A stretch of 52,200 bases of DNA from Anaerolineales bacterium (GCA_025056175.1 JANWWK010000094.1:1-52200), one strand, 5' to 3'. Numbered from the stretch's first letter, positions 15,438 through 23,951 are shown. Numbers and translations: made by a program. The notes: a model not told the origin generated them from the sequence alone.

Positions 15438-16733
15438 ATGCGCGCAGTGGACATCATCATCAAAAAGCGCGATAAACAAGCGCTTACTACCGAAGAGATT
15501 CGTTTTTTTATTCGCGGCTTCACCGAAGGCAGCATTCCTGATTACCAGGCTGCCGCCTTTGCAATGGCTGTCCTGCTCAACGGCATGACCGCGCAGGAAA
15601 CCACCGACCTGACTCTGGCGATGGCCGAAAGCGGCACAGTGTTGGACCTCTCCGACGTGGTTGAAATAGCAGTGGATAAGCACTCTTCCGGTGGAGTAGG
15701 CGATAAAACCACCCTGGTCGTCCTGCCCGTTGTGGCGGCTTGCGGCCTGCCGTGCGGAAAAATGTCAGGGCGCGGGCTGGGTTTCAGCGGCGGCACGCTT
15801 GACAAAATGGAATCCATTCCCGGTTATAACGTCAATCTCTCTACCGAACAGTTCAAAAAACAATTGCGTGAAATTGGCATCGTTCTCACCGGTCAAAGTG
15901 CCGACCTGGCTCCCGCCGATGGCAAACTCTATGCCCTGCGCGATGTAACCGGCACCGTGCCATCCATTCCGCTGATTGCATCCTCCATTATGAGCAAGAA
16001 AATCGCTGCCGGGGCCAACGCCATCCTGCTCGACGTAAAAGTCGGCTTGGGAGCATTCATGCAAACCCTCGACGAAGCCCGCGAATTGGCCGACCTGATG
16101 ACCACGATTGGGGAACTCGCAGGGCGTAAAGTAAAGACTTTGCTCTCAGATATGAACCAGCCGCTTGGTCAGGCGGTCGGCAACGCGCTGGAGGTGCGCG
16201 AAGCAATTCAAACGCTGCATGGCAACGGCCCGGAAGACTTCCGTGAACATTGCCTGCATGCCGCTGCCCACATGCTTGTTTTAGGCAAGCGCGCACCTGA
16301 CCTTGCAGTGGCCCGCAGCATGGCCGAAAGCGCCATCGCCAACGGCGCCGCCTGGCAAAAGTTCCGGCAACTGGTTACTGCACAGGGCGGAGATGTTTCA
16401 TTTGTGGATATGCCTGAAAAGATGCCCCAGGCCCGATATATCGAGACCGTGCCGTCTCCCGAAACAGGGTTCGTCGCCCAGATTCATGCCCGGCTCATCG
16501 GAGAAGCCGCCGTCGCGTTGGGGGCTGGGCGTGTCAAAAAAGGAGACCCGATTGACCATGCCGTGGGATTCGAGATTTTACATAAAGTGGGCGACCTGGT
16601 CACACAAGGAGAGCCGCTCTTCGTGATTCATGCCAACACTCCCGAAGCACTGTACCGCGCCCGACAAGCCGTTTTAGCAGCCCACCGCTTCAGTCCCTCG
16701 CCTGTTGCCCGCTTGCCGCTGTTCTATTCCTGA
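15438..16733 (+). CDS. pdp: Pyrimidine-nucleoside phosphorylase
   Basis: This 431-residue enzyme phosphorolyses pyrimidine nucleosides to free base and (deoxy)ribose-1-phosphate. Its length fits the Pdp/DeoA family (about 430-440). Family motifs include DKHSSGGVGDKTTLVVLP (about residues 80-97), the signature KMSGRGLGFSGGTLDKMESI, and ASSIMSKKIAAGANAILLDV. The start at 15438 is fixed by AAGGAG 8 nt upstream; a longer in-frame start at 15414 lacks one. I favour Pdp over thymidine-specific DeoA because the protein resembles the Gram-positive pyrimidine-nucleoside type, but the sequence alone does not exclude DeoA. Its product feeds deoC through phosphopentomutase, which is not in this window. 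Confidence 0.93.
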   Translation: MRAVDIIIKKRDKQALTTEEIRFFIRGFTEGSIPDYQAAAFAMAVLLNGMTAQETTDLTLAMAESGTVLDLSDVVEIAVDKHSSGGVGDKTTLVVLPVVAACGLPCGKMSGRGLGFSGGTLDKMESIPGYNVNLSTEQFKKQLREIGIVLTGQSADLAPADGKLYALRDVTGTVPSIPLIASSIMSKKIAAGANAILLDVKVGLGAFMQTLDEARELADLMTTIGELAGRKVKTLLSDMNQPLGQAVGNALEVREAIQTLHGNGPEDFREHCLHAAAHMLVLGKRAPDLAVARSMAESAIANGAAWQKFRQLVTAQGGDVSFVDMPEKMPQARYIETVPSPETGFVAQIHARLIGEAAVALGAGRVKKGDPIDHAVGFEILHKVGDLVTQGEPLFVIHANTPEALYRARQAVLAAHRFSPSPVARLPLFYS

Positions 16734-16768
16734 AAGCAGACCTTTACGGATTACAATTCCGCACCATT

Positions 16769-16799
16769 TTGTACCTATCTGTCCCATTTGTTCTATAAT
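16769..16799 (+). promoter_or_regulatory. Promoter of the TPR protein gene
   Basis: TTGTAC (16769-16774) and a perfect TATAAT (16794-16799) are separated by 19 bp. The leader to the ATG at 16930 is then about 125 nt, unusually long here, and contains a small hairpin, TGCCTTA-ccca-TAAGGCA, at 16886-16903. A GGAG lies 7 nt before the start codon. Confidence 0.5.
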
Positions 16800-16929
16800 T
16801 GAATTGGAATGTCCTTGCCATTTCCTGGTGTTTCGTGCATACTTATTCTTACACCACCATCCGCGCCCGGTTCGGCCCCCTGGCCTGCCTTACCCATAAG
16901 GCAGAGCGCGCCTAGCATGGAGTTATGCC

Positions 16930-19812
16930 ATGAGTAAAGTTCCCTTGCGTCTCTACAACCGCGACATCGAAGCCCTGATTGACCAGGGACATTATGACGA
17001 AGCCGTTGCTCACTGTAAGCATCTGCTGAAACTCTACCCCAAATACCTCGAGGCATACCGACTGTTGGGCAAAGCATACCTCGAAGCGCGCCGGTTTGCC
17101 GAAGCCGCCGACATCTTTCAGCGCGTGCTTCTCTCTGTCCCGGATGATTTCGTCTCCCATCTGGCAATGAGCATCATCAGCGACGAGCAAAAAGACCTGG
17201 ACCGGGCAATCTGGCATATGGAGCGCGCCTACGAAGTGTATCCGTCCAATGCTGGCGTCCAAAACGAACTCCGGCGTTTGTACGGGCGCAGGGATGGCCT
17301 GGAACCGCCAAAAATCCGCCTGACACGCGGTGCGCTGGCACAAATGTACACCAAAGGGGGACAATACCAACAGGCAATCACCGAAATCAAAGCGGTACTG
17401 GCCGAAGACCCCACCCGCTACGACTTGCGAACCCTTCTGGCGCGTGCTTATTTTCGCGCTGGCATGAAAGTCGAAGCCACCGAAATCTGTACGGAACTCC
17501 TCCGACAGTATCCCTACCATCTGGACGCAAATCGCATATTAGTCGAAATCTTGCCCGGCACCAGCCTGGCCGGAAGCATTGAACAATACAAAAAACGAGT
17601 CCAATCGCTTGACCCCTATGCGGCTTTTGTCAGCGGTTCACTGTTCGAGGCCGACAATGTTCCCGACAATGCCGTACAGGTTGAGCGGCTAGACTACGAC
17701 ACACTCAGCCAGGAATCTGCCTGGCAAGCGGCAAGTGAACCTGCTGTTGCTGCTCCAGTTCCACCCTCCAGCGAAAACATCCCCGACTGGCTGCAACAAG
17801 CCGGATGGGGGCCTGCCACAGGCGAATTCCAGGAAAGCGCCATGACATTCGATGAGCCCGAGCCTTCTCCCGGACAGGGCCAGGTTGCAGAACTGGCACA
17901 GGCAGAAATTCCGGACTGGCTCAAAGCAATGGCGCCCTCTGCAATAGCGCAACCACAGGACGAAACCCCTGCATCCGATACCGAAGACCTGGACTGGCTG
18001 GCCGGTCTGGGGGCTCCGCTGGGGGAAAGCACCTCCCTTACGGATTCATCTGTCGCCTCAAGCCCCTCCGAAAATTGGCCGAACGAATGGGGACAGCCTG
18101 CAGCCGCCTCCACATTGCCCGCAGAAACAGACCTGAACTGGCTGTCAGAATTGGGCGGGACGCCGCAAGCGCCATCCACATCGGAAACACCCGCCACAAA
18201 GGCAGAGACCCCTGAATGGTTGAAGGGATTGGAAGAATCTGCACCTGCCGCTGAACCATCGCCCTGGCAAACCTCCGCCATACCTGCCGAAGAGCCTTTA
18301 CCCTGGGAGACACCACCTGCCCCCGCCGCAGCCGCGCCATCCGCGCCCACCGCGTCGGACGACGAGGACGAAGCCCTGCGCTGGCTGGAGTCGCTGGCTG
18401 CGCGTCAGGGCGCCAAACCCGAAGAATTGCTGACCAGACCCGAAGAACGCCGCGAGCAGCCGCCCGCCTGGCTGGCTGACACCGGCGCACCGTCCGCACC
18501 GCCCACTGCCGAAGCCCTGCCCTGGGAAACTCCCGAAGAACCTGCCGCTGCTGAGCCACTGCCCTGGGAAACGTCCGCGCCCGCCGCTGCCGCGTCATCC
18601 GCGCCAACCCCGGCTGCTGATGACGAGGACGAAGCCCTGCGCTGGCTCGAGTCCCTGGCTGCGCGTCAGGGCGCGAAACCCGAAGACTCGCTGACCACAC
18701 CCGAAGAACGCCGCGAACAGCCCCCCGCCTGGCTGGCTGACACCGGCGAAGCCTCCGCTGCACCCGCCGAAGCCCTGCCCTGGGAAACTCCCGCAGAACC
18801 TGCCGCTGCTGAGCCACTGCCCTGGGAGACGTCCGCACCCGCCGCTGCTTCCACGCCATCCTCCGCCCCCGCTGCGCCCACCGCGTCGGACGAAGAGGAC
18901 GAAGCCCTGCGCTGGCTCGAATCCCTGGCTGCGCGTCAGGGCGCCAAACCCGAAGAACTGCTGACCAGACCCGAAGAACGCCGTGAGCAGCCCCCATCCT
19001 GGCTGGCAGACACGGGCGAAGCCTCCGCTGCACCCGCCGAAACCCTGCCCTGGGAAACTCCCGCAGAACCCGCCGCTGCTGAGCCACTGCCCTGGGAAAC
19101 TCCTGAAGAACCTGCTGCTACTGAGCCACTGCCCTGGGAGACGCCCGCAGAACCTGCCGCTGCTGAGCCACTGCCCTGGGAGACGCCCGCAGAACCTGCT
19201 GCCGCTGAGCCGTTAACCTGGGAAACGTCCGCGCCCGCCGCTGCCGCCACGCCATCCTCGGCTACCGAGGTTGCAGACTGGCTCGATAGCCTGACTGAAC
19301 CAGCTCAAACCGAGACACGCTACCCCACGGCGTCCGAAGACGAAACAGAACCGTTGCCCGATTGGCTGAAAGACATGTCGGGAGACGAAGAAACGCCATC
19401 TCCCACGCCCATCTCTGGCTGGGTACCGGTTCAGGAAGCGCCCTCCCTTCCAGAAAAACCCGCCGAAACAACAAAGCCGGTGTCCATAGCGCCACAAACG
19501 GAGACCAAGCCCATTCCTCCGGCACTCCGCCTGCGCTCGACTTCCTCACTGCAAGACAAAGATGCGTCGTTCATCAACAAAGCACGAGAGCTGCTCGACC
19601 AGGGCAAACTCGATGACGCCATGAACAATTACGCCAGACTCATTAAAAAGGGAAAACTGCTGGAGGAAGTCATCGAAGACCTGAACGAAATCGTATACCG
19701 CCACCCGGTAGATGTTATCGTCTGGCAAACAATGGGCGATGCCTATATGCGCGCCAACCGCCTGCAAGAGGCTCTGGATGCCTACACCAAAGCGGAGGAA
19801 CTCTTGCGCTGA
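16930..19812 (+). CDS. TPR protein with long Pro/Ala/Glu-rich repetitive centre
   Basis: This 960-residue protein has N-terminal TPR-like helical repeats (about residues 1-215), a long low-complexity middle (about 235-880) and a C-terminal TPR-like pair (about 880-960). There is no signal peptide or membrane helix, so it should be cytoplasmic. The middle contains ten PLPWET-type segments (nine LPWET, one LTWET), three copies of an 87-90-residue unit with EALRWLESLAARQG and a following AWLADTG or SWLADTG, and further motifs such as IPDWLKAM, PEWLKGLE and LPDWLKDM. In all about 13 short xWL motifs are strung along a disordered acidic chain. The start is set by a GGAG site. A scaffold or adaptor function is an inference. 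Copy number may vary between strains. Confidence 0.85.
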   Translation: MSKVPLRLYNRDIEALIDQGHYDEAVAHCKHLLKLYPKYLEAYRLLGKAYLEARRFAEAADIFQRVLLSVPDDFVSHLAMSIISDEQKDLDRAIWHMERAYEVYPSNAGVQNELRRLYGRRDGLEPPKIRLTRGALAQMYTKGGQYQQAITEIKAVLAEDPTRYDLRTLLARAYFRAGMKVEATEICTELLRQYPYHLDANRILVEILPGTSLAGSIEQYKKRVQSLDPYAAFVSGSLFEADNVPDNAVQVERLDYDTLSQESAWQAASEPAVAAPVPPSSENIPDWLQQAGWGPATGEFQESAMTFDEPEPSPGQGQVAELAQAEIPDWLKAMAPSAIAQPQDETPASDTEDLDWLAGLGAPLGESTSLTDSSVASSPSENWPNEWGQPAAASTLPAETDLNWLSELGGTPQAPSTSETPATKAETPEWLKGLEESAPAAEPSPWQTSAIPAEEPLPWETPPAPAAAAPSAPTASDDEDEALRWLESLAARQGAKPEELLTRPEERREQPPAWLADTGAPSAPPTAEALPWETPEEPAAAEPLPWETSAPAAAASSAPTPAADDEDEALRWLESLAARQGAKPEDSLTTPEERREQPPAWLADTGEASAAPAEALPWETPAEPAAAEPLPWETSAPAAASTPSSAPAAPTASDEEDEALRWLESLAARQGAKPEELLTRPEERREQPPSWLADTGEASAAPAETLPWETPAEPAAAEPLPWETPEEPAATEPLPWETPAEPAAAEPLPWETPAEPAAAEPLTWETSAPAAAATPSSATEVADWLDSLTEPAQTETRYPTASEDETEPLPDWLKDMSGDEETPSPTPISGWVPVQEAPSLPEKPAETTKPVSIAPQTETKPIPPALRLRSTSSLQDKDASFINKARELLDQGKLDDAMNNYARLIKKGKLLEEVIEDLNEIVYRHPVDVIVWQTMGDAYMRANRLQEALDAYTKAEELLR
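18289..19236 (+). repeat. Coding tandem repeats (PLPWET and ALRWLESLAARQG units)
   Basis: The GAAGCCCTGC anchor of the large unit occurs at 18370, 18631 and 18901, spacing 261 and 270 bp (87 and 90 codons). From about 19040 to 19215 a shorter 42-bp unit encoding EPLPWETPAEPAAA repeats in tandem. All spacings keep the frame. Confidence 0.85.
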
Positions 19813-19818
19813 ACTGCA

Positions 19819-19850
19819 CAGAGCGGGAGGAAACTCCCGCTCTGCTTTTT
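19819..19850 (+). terminator. Intrinsic terminator after the TPR gene
   Basis: CAGAGCGGGAG and CTCCCGCTCTG form a perfect 11-bp stem around a GAAA loop, followed by CTTTTT. It lies 6 bp after the TPR gene stop and just upstream of the ndk promoter. Confidence 0.92.
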
Positions 19851-19854
19851 CTGG

Positions 19855-19860
19855 TACAAT
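19855..19860 (+). promoter_or_regulatory. -10 box of ndk
   Basis: TACAAT in the context GGTACAATCG lies directly after the terminator and 39 nt before the GTG start. The same TACAATCG string precedes genes at 36806 and 42031. Confidence 0.45.
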
Positions 19861-19899
19861 CGGGCGCGTTATTTCAACACTTCAAATTTCGGAGGAAAT

Positions 19900-20352
19900 G
19901 TGGAACGTTCTCTCGTTTTGGTGAAACCCGACGGCGTGCAACGCGGTCTGGTTGGAGAAGTCATCTCCCGCCTGGAGCGGCGCGGTTTGCGCCTGGTGGC
20001 AGCAAAATTCCTGCAAGTCAGCAAAGCCCTGGCCGAAGAGCATTATGCCATTCACAAAGGCAAGCCATTTTACGACGGTCTGATTGCGTACATCACATCC
20101 GCGCCGGTGATGGCGATGGTTTGGGAAGGCCCCAACGCAGTCGCCGCCATCCGCCAGACGATGGGCGCCACCCGCCCCTGGGAAGCCGCGCCAGGCACCA
20201 TCCGGCATGATTTTGCCCTCGAGGTGGGACGCAACCTGACTCATGCTTCTGATAGCCCGGAAAATGGCGAAAAAGAAACCGCTTTGTGGTTCCGACCCGA
20301 AGAACTGGTCTCCTGGAGCCGCGACGTAGACCGCTGGATTTTCGAGAAATAA
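19900..20352 (+). CDS. ndk: Nucleoside diphosphate kinase
   Basis: Ndk transfers gamma-phosphate between nucleoside triphosphates and diphosphates through a phosphohistidine. The 150-residue length is typical. Visible features are the N-terminal LVLVKPDGVQRGLVGE, the TRPWEAAPGTIRHDF segment, and the catalytic His115 in RNLTHASDSPENGEKE. The start is GTG at 19900, four nt after GGAGG; the overlapping ATG at 19898 is in a frame that stops after eight codons. The gene has its own promoter between the upstream terminator and the start, and it ends at a strong bidirectional terminator facing the convergent HNH gene. Confidence 0.96.
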   Translation: MERSLVLVKPDGVQRGLVGEVISRLERRGLRLVAAKFLQVSKALAEEHYAIHKGKPFYDGLIAYITSAPVMAMVWEGPNAVAAIRQTMGATRPWEAAPGTIRHDFALEVGRNLTHASDSPENGEKETALWFRPEELVSWSRDVDRWIFEK

Positions 20353-20370
20353 GTCTGACTTTGCCGAAAG

Positions 20371-20406
20371 AAAGTGACAGTCACCAGGTCAGGTGACTGT
20401 CACTTT
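20371..20406. terminator. Bidirectional terminator between ndk and the HNH gene
   Basis: AAAGTGACAGTCACC and GGTGACTGTCACTTT form a perfect 15-bp stem with a 6-nt loop. Each strand ends in a T-containing run. It lies between the convergent stops at 20352 and 20414. Confidence 0.88.
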
Positions 20407-20413
20407 TGTTTCG

Positions 20414-20911
20414 CTACCAGCCTTCGATATAAGGAAGCCATTCCTCATTGCCAGGCAAATGTGGCCCAAAGATATACTGCGCGCTGGCAGGTGGTTCGCG
20501 TGGAACGCTAATCAATGTCATGTGTGCTTCTTCCAACCGGCGACCTCCCTTTTGATGGTTACACGCCGGACAGGCAGCAACAACGTTCGTCCAGGTGTGC
20601 GCTCCGCCCAGATGACGCGGCACAACATGGTCAATCGTCAGGTTGTTCACTTTCCGCCCACAATACTGACAGGTATAATTATCACGCCGAAAGACCTCAC
20701 GGCGGCTGAGTTTCACACGCGGGCGCGGACGGTGAACCATCGTTTCCAGGCGAATGACCGACGGACGAGGAAAGGAAGTCGAGACCGTCTTGATTTCGCC
20801 GCGTCCGTTCGCTATCAACGTAGCCTTTCCGGCAAGCATCAACCCGATGGCGCGCCGCATGTTACAAACATGAATTGGCTCAAAATTGGCGTTCAAGACC
20901 AGGACTTCCAT
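20414..20911 (-). CDS. HNH endonuclease family protein
   Basis: This 165-residue protein has a central HNH domain. Two zinc-type Cys pairs are visible, CQYCG (Cys81, Cys84) and CPACN (Cys114, Cys117), with the catalytic-type DHVVPRHLGG starting at Asp94-His95. Free-standing HNH proteins of this form, starting with a VLVLNANFEPI-like segment, are common in bacterial chromosomes and are not tied to a known restriction or phage system. Nothing nearby suggests a mobile element. The start at 20911 is chosen because GGAGAG lies a few nt upstream and the family N-terminal sequence begins there; the longer frame to 21094 runs through the divergent promoter and neighbouring gene. It is transcribed divergently from the epimerase gene. 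Confidence 0.9.
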   Translation of the reverse strand: MEVLVLNANFEPIHVCNMRRAIGLMLAGKATLIANGRGEIKTVSTSFPRPSVIRLETMVHRPRPRVKLSRREVFRRDNYTCQYCGRKVNNLTIDHVVPRHLGGAHTWTNVVAACPACNHQKGGRRLEEAHMTLISVPREPPASAQYIFGPHLPGNEEWLPYIEGW

Positions 20912-20932
20912 ACTCTCTCCAGAACCGCGCAA

Positions 20933-20940
20933 ATTATACT
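20933..20940. promoter_or_regulatory. Overlapping divergent -10 boxes
   Basis: The minus-strand TATAAT (20938-20933) for the HNH gene and the plus-strand TATACT (20935-20940) for the epimerase share four base pairs. The starts lie 21 and 24 nt away. The two promoters could not be occupied at once. Confidence 0.6.
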
Positions 20941-20964
20941 CCAATGCACTGAGGCGAGAATTGC

Positions 20965-21873
20965 ATGAATGTTCTGATTGCCGGTGGTACCGGCTTTCTT
21001 GGGTCAGCGTTGACACGCTCCTTGTTGGCCGATGGACATCAGGTTTGGATTTTGACCCGTAACCCGGCACGCGCCCACCACCAAAACGGCGCACAAACCG
21101 TTGCCTGGGATGGACGAACGGTCGGCCCCTGGTTGGATATTTTCTCTCAGATGGATGCCGTGGTCAACCTGACCGGTGAAAACGTTGGACAATGGCCCTG
21201 GACAGCGGAACGAAAACAGCGCATCCTGTCCAGCCGGATCGAAGCAGGAGAAGCCTTTGTTGCTGCCTTTGCACAGGCCCCGCGCCGGCCAAAAGTATTC
21301 CTGCAAGCTTCCGGCGTTGGCTATTACGGCCCGCGCAGAAACGAACCAGTGGATGAAAGCGCCTCCCCTGGCTCTGATTTCTTTGCTTCGGTTGCAACCC
21401 GGTGGGAAGACTCGACCCGCGCAATTGAAACCTTCAGCGTACGGCGAGTGATCCTGCGTACATCGCTGGTGCTGGATGCCGAGGGCGGGATTCTGCCGCT
21501 CATGGCGCTGCCGGTCAAATTCTTCCTGGGCGGTCCCCTCGGAAGCGGAAAACAAGGCGTTTCGTGGATTCACCTTACAGACCACGTCCGGGCGATGCGA
21601 TTTCTGCTGGAAAACAACAAAGCAGTTGGGGCCTTCAACCTGACTGCGCCCAATCCTGTTTCCAATGCCGAATTTCTCTCGACCCTCGCCAATGCCTTGG
21701 AACGTCCCTTCTGGTTGCCGGCGCCGGAGTTTGCCCTACGGCTGGTGTTGGGCGAAATGAGCACACTCCTCCTCGATGGACAATTTGCCATTCCACGGCG
21801 CTTAACGGCAATGGGGTTTGTGTTCCAATATCAAACAGCGGCAGAAGCCTTCCGGGCAATCTTCCAGACTTGA
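20965..21873 (+). CDS. TIGR01777-family NAD(P)-dependent epimerase
   Basis: This 302-residue extended SDR protein starts MNVLIAGGTGFLGSALTRSL, with the dinucleotide-binding GGTGFLG at residues 7-13. Further family signs are VVNLTGENVGQWPW, FLQASGVGYYGPRR, which carries the YYG variant of the catalytic region, and the C-terminal SWIHLTDHVRAMRFLLEN. These fit the TIGR01777 (YfcH/SulA-like) family. Its biochemical substrate is not established for most members. It opens a plus-strand series and its -10 box overlaps that of the divergent HNH gene. A GAGG lies about 10 nt before the start. Confidence 0.92.
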   Translation: MNVLIAGGTGFLGSALTRSLLADGHQVWILTRNPARAHHQNGAQTVAWDGRTVGPWLDIFSQMDAVVNLTGENVGQWPWTAERKQRILSSRIEAGEAFVAAFAQAPRRPKVFLQASGVGYYGPRRNEPVDESASPGSDFFASVATRWEDSTRAIETFSVRRVILRTSLVLDAEGGILPLMALPVKFFLGGPLGSGKQGVSWIHLTDHVRAMRFLLENNKAVGAFNLTAPNPVSNAEFLSTLANALERPFWLPAPEFALRLVLGEMSTLLLDGQFAIPRRLTAMGFVFQYQTAAEAFRAIFQT

Positions 21874-22015
21874 CCTGGTATCAACGGCCTATACTGGAAA
21901 ATAGACAAAAGCGGTAGAATAAAAAAACAAATACCGTCTGCCATACCCGGAACTCTGGATATGCAAGCCGGTCTCTCACTCGCATCCGGGTGATGTTTTC
22001 TAAAGCGAGCCTCGC

Positions 22016-23380
22016 ATGCAAGTTGGAACCGTACAAAAACTGATTAATATCTTCAACCAGTCCTTTCGTGAACTGGGGGCCTCAGTTTCATTGGAGAAAC
22101 TTGAAGACCTGTCTGTCACCGTTCATCGCGCGATGACCGCCCAGGCGCGTCATTTTCACACACTGGAACATGTCTTCACTTTTGTAGATGTCAACGACCC
22201 TATCCGCAATCTGGCTGCGCTCTATCATGACATCGTGTACTTTCAGGTGGATATGGGGTTTTCGCCCCCTATCTGGGAAATGATTTCCCCCTACGTGCGT
22301 CAGGAGAACACCGCCTTTATCGTTGCTGAAAATCTCAGTGCAGACGAGCGGCAGGTAGCCCTGATTCTGGACGTATTCGACTTGAAACCCGGACAGCGAC
22401 TGACATCCATTTCTGCGCTGAATGAATTCCTGAGCGCACTGGTGATGTGCAAGCAAATCGGAAGCCTGGTTTCAGACCGGGACTTGCTGCGCATTTCTCT
22501 ATGCATCGAAGCAACCATCCCTTTCCGACCCTTTACCGCAGATGGAAAATCTCATTTCGACGTGATGGAAGAGAGACTGCCCGGCATCTGTGAACGCTTC
22601 GGCATCCTTTTATCCGAAGAAGAACGCATTGCAGCCATCAAGACCGCCGTCCTGTTCGCCAACAAAGACATCGAAAACTTTGGAGAAGCCGACCCTTCGC
22701 GCTTTCTCGATAACACCTGGAACCTGCTGCCCGAAACCAACGCCGCCCTCCGCATGCCAGATGTCTATTCCATCAGCACCTATCGGCAGGCGTTGAGCAA
22801 GATGGATGCCTTTTTTGAGAACCTCGATCCCAACACCGTCTTCAATCAATATCGCGGCCTGCCCTCCGATGAAGAGTATCAGCAGTTGACACGCTACGCA
22901 CGCAACAACATTCGGATTGCGCGGGAGTTTCTACGCATTAAAATTCTCGCCACAACCATTATCGAGGCGCTGGCAAAAGCCACCGGCGGCGATGCCCCAC
23001 TCTCCCTGTTTCTGGGAGACCTGCCGCGCGAAGGTACAAGCATCAAACGGTTAGAATACTTCTTGCCGGAGATTGATTACGCACCATGGGTAGACCAGCA
23101 CTCGATTTTATACCGCCTGCTGGAGATGGGACGCACCAACGATGTCGATTTCGACATGAAAAATTCGCCGCTTTCCCTGTTCGTCTATCGCACCATGCCG
23201 CCGGAAAAAATCGAAGAAGCCATGGAACGCGCCAGAGAATTCTTTGCCGGCAGGCTTTCGGCGCACGACTTTCTGATGAGTCTCGACCCGTTCGTAGTAC
23301 AATCCATCGCTCGCGCCAGTTCCATCATGGTCTATACACGGCGGCAGGCATTGCTCAAATACGCAGGTGAGGAAAATTGA
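22016..23380 (+). CDS. Predicted HD-superfamily metal-dependent hydrolase
   Basis: This 454-residue soluble protein is not a family I can name with certainty. Residues 45-76 contain RHFHTLEHVFTF followed by LAALYHDIVYF, so His48, His52, His71 and Asp72 match the H...HD metal pattern of small HD phosphohydrolases (COG4339-like). The remaining ~370 residues are mostly helical, with no other motif I recognise. The length is about twice that of the small HD proteins, so the C-terminal region is probably a separate helical domain. It is separated from the preceding gene by about 140 bp that contain a TAGAAT -10-like string near 21914. It is coupled to the next gene by a TTGA overlap. Confidence 0.65.
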   Translation: MQVGTVQKLINIFNQSFRELGASVSLEKLEDLSVTVHRAMTAQARHFHTLEHVFTFVDVNDPIRNLAALYHDIVYFQVDMGFSPPIWEMISPYVRQENTAFIVAENLSADERQVALILDVFDLKPGQRLTSISALNEFLSALVMCKQIGSLVSDRDLLRISLCIEATIPFRPFTADGKSHFDVMEERLPGICERFGILLSEEERIAAIKTAVLFANKDIENFGEADPSRFLDNTWNLLPETNAALRMPDVYSISTYRQALSKMDAFFENLDPNTVFNQYRGLPSDEEYQQLTRYARNNIRIAREFLRIKILATTIIEALAKATGGDAPLSLFLGDLPREGTSIKRLEYFLPEIDYAPWVDQHSILYRLLEMGRTNDVDFDMKNSPLSLFVYRTMPPEKIEEAMERAREFFAGRLSAHDFLMSLDPFVVQSIARASSIMVYTRRQALLKYAGEEN

Positions 23381-23892
23381 ATTTTTTCATGTCCGAACCA
23401 CAAACCTTTACACCGGAACTTCTCCCACGCCAGGGAGAAAGAAACGCCTGGTTGCTGGCACTGGCAGCCACCATCGGATTGTTGCTCATCCGAACGTGGG
23501 CAATTGTACCAACCTGGGTCTGGGTCTTCATCGGGTTCCTTTACTTTTCTGCCCTTTCCATCTCGCTGGGGAATTGGATGGACCGGCGCACGCGCCTGAC
23601 GCTCTCGCCTGAAGGCGTGGCCTACGAAAACGGCCTGCGGCATGCCCGTTTGATGTGGGAGGACATCGAACAAGTGCGCGTCTCTCCGGCCCGCTGGGGA
23701 CGTCGCGTCGAAGTCATCGGCAAACGAGCGCATTTTTCCTTCGAGACACTCGGCGAGGTACATTTTCGCGGTCAGGTGCGCGGATACACCGGCTTTGCGC
23801 AGGGGGAGGCTATCTTAAACTCCATCCTGGAGACGGCAGGCCTGCGCCAAACAATCCGCCAGGATGCGCTCACCATCTACACACGCTCCTGA
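23377..23892 (+). CDS. Small membrane protein with PH-like domain
   Basis: This 171-residue protein has two membrane helices close together (about residues 24-43 and 46-66), followed by a cytoplasmic beta-rich domain with RRTRLTLSPEGVAYENG and MWEDIEQVRV. That arrangement resembles bacterial PH-like (bPH) membrane proteins. The function is unknown. The start is taken as TTG at 23377, which overlaps the previous stop and follows GGTGAGG. An ATG at 23389 is also possible and would remove only four residues. It seems to be cotranscribed with the HD-like protein. Confidence 0.7.
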   Translation: MNFFMSEPQTFTPELLPRQGERNAWLLALAATIGLLLIRTWAIVPTWVWVFIGFLYFSALSISLGNWMDRRTRLTLSPEGVAYENGLRHARLMWEDIEQVRVSPARWGRRVEVIGKRAHFSFETLGEVHFRGQVRGYTGFAQGEAILNSILETAGLRQTIRQDALTIYTRS

Positions 23893-23914
23893 CGGGGAAA
23901 AGCGGCACTCGTGA

Positions 23915-23920
23915 TATACT
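23915..23920 (+). promoter_or_regulatory. Extended -10 promoter for the hydrolase-NlpC/P60 gene
   Basis: TGATATACT (23912-23920) is a consensus extended -10 element (TGnTATACT). The ATG lies 31 nt downstream, after a CAGGAG site. Confidence 0.55.
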
Positions 23921-23951
23921 CAACGCAAGCCTCTCCGCAGGAGTCTTCGTC

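Noticed and set aside
18289-19236. Repeat array considered as CRISPR
   Set aside because: Repeats are long, coding, in frame and not interrupted by unique spacers of constant length.
17694-19250. Minus-strand open frames opposite the repetitive TPR gene
   Set aside because: Low-complexity mirror frames of the Pro/Ala/Glu repeats; no start signals or motifs.
20912-21094. N-terminal extension of the HNH protein
   Set aside because: It would span the divergent promoter and the neighbouring gene; the family start and ribosome site are at 20911.
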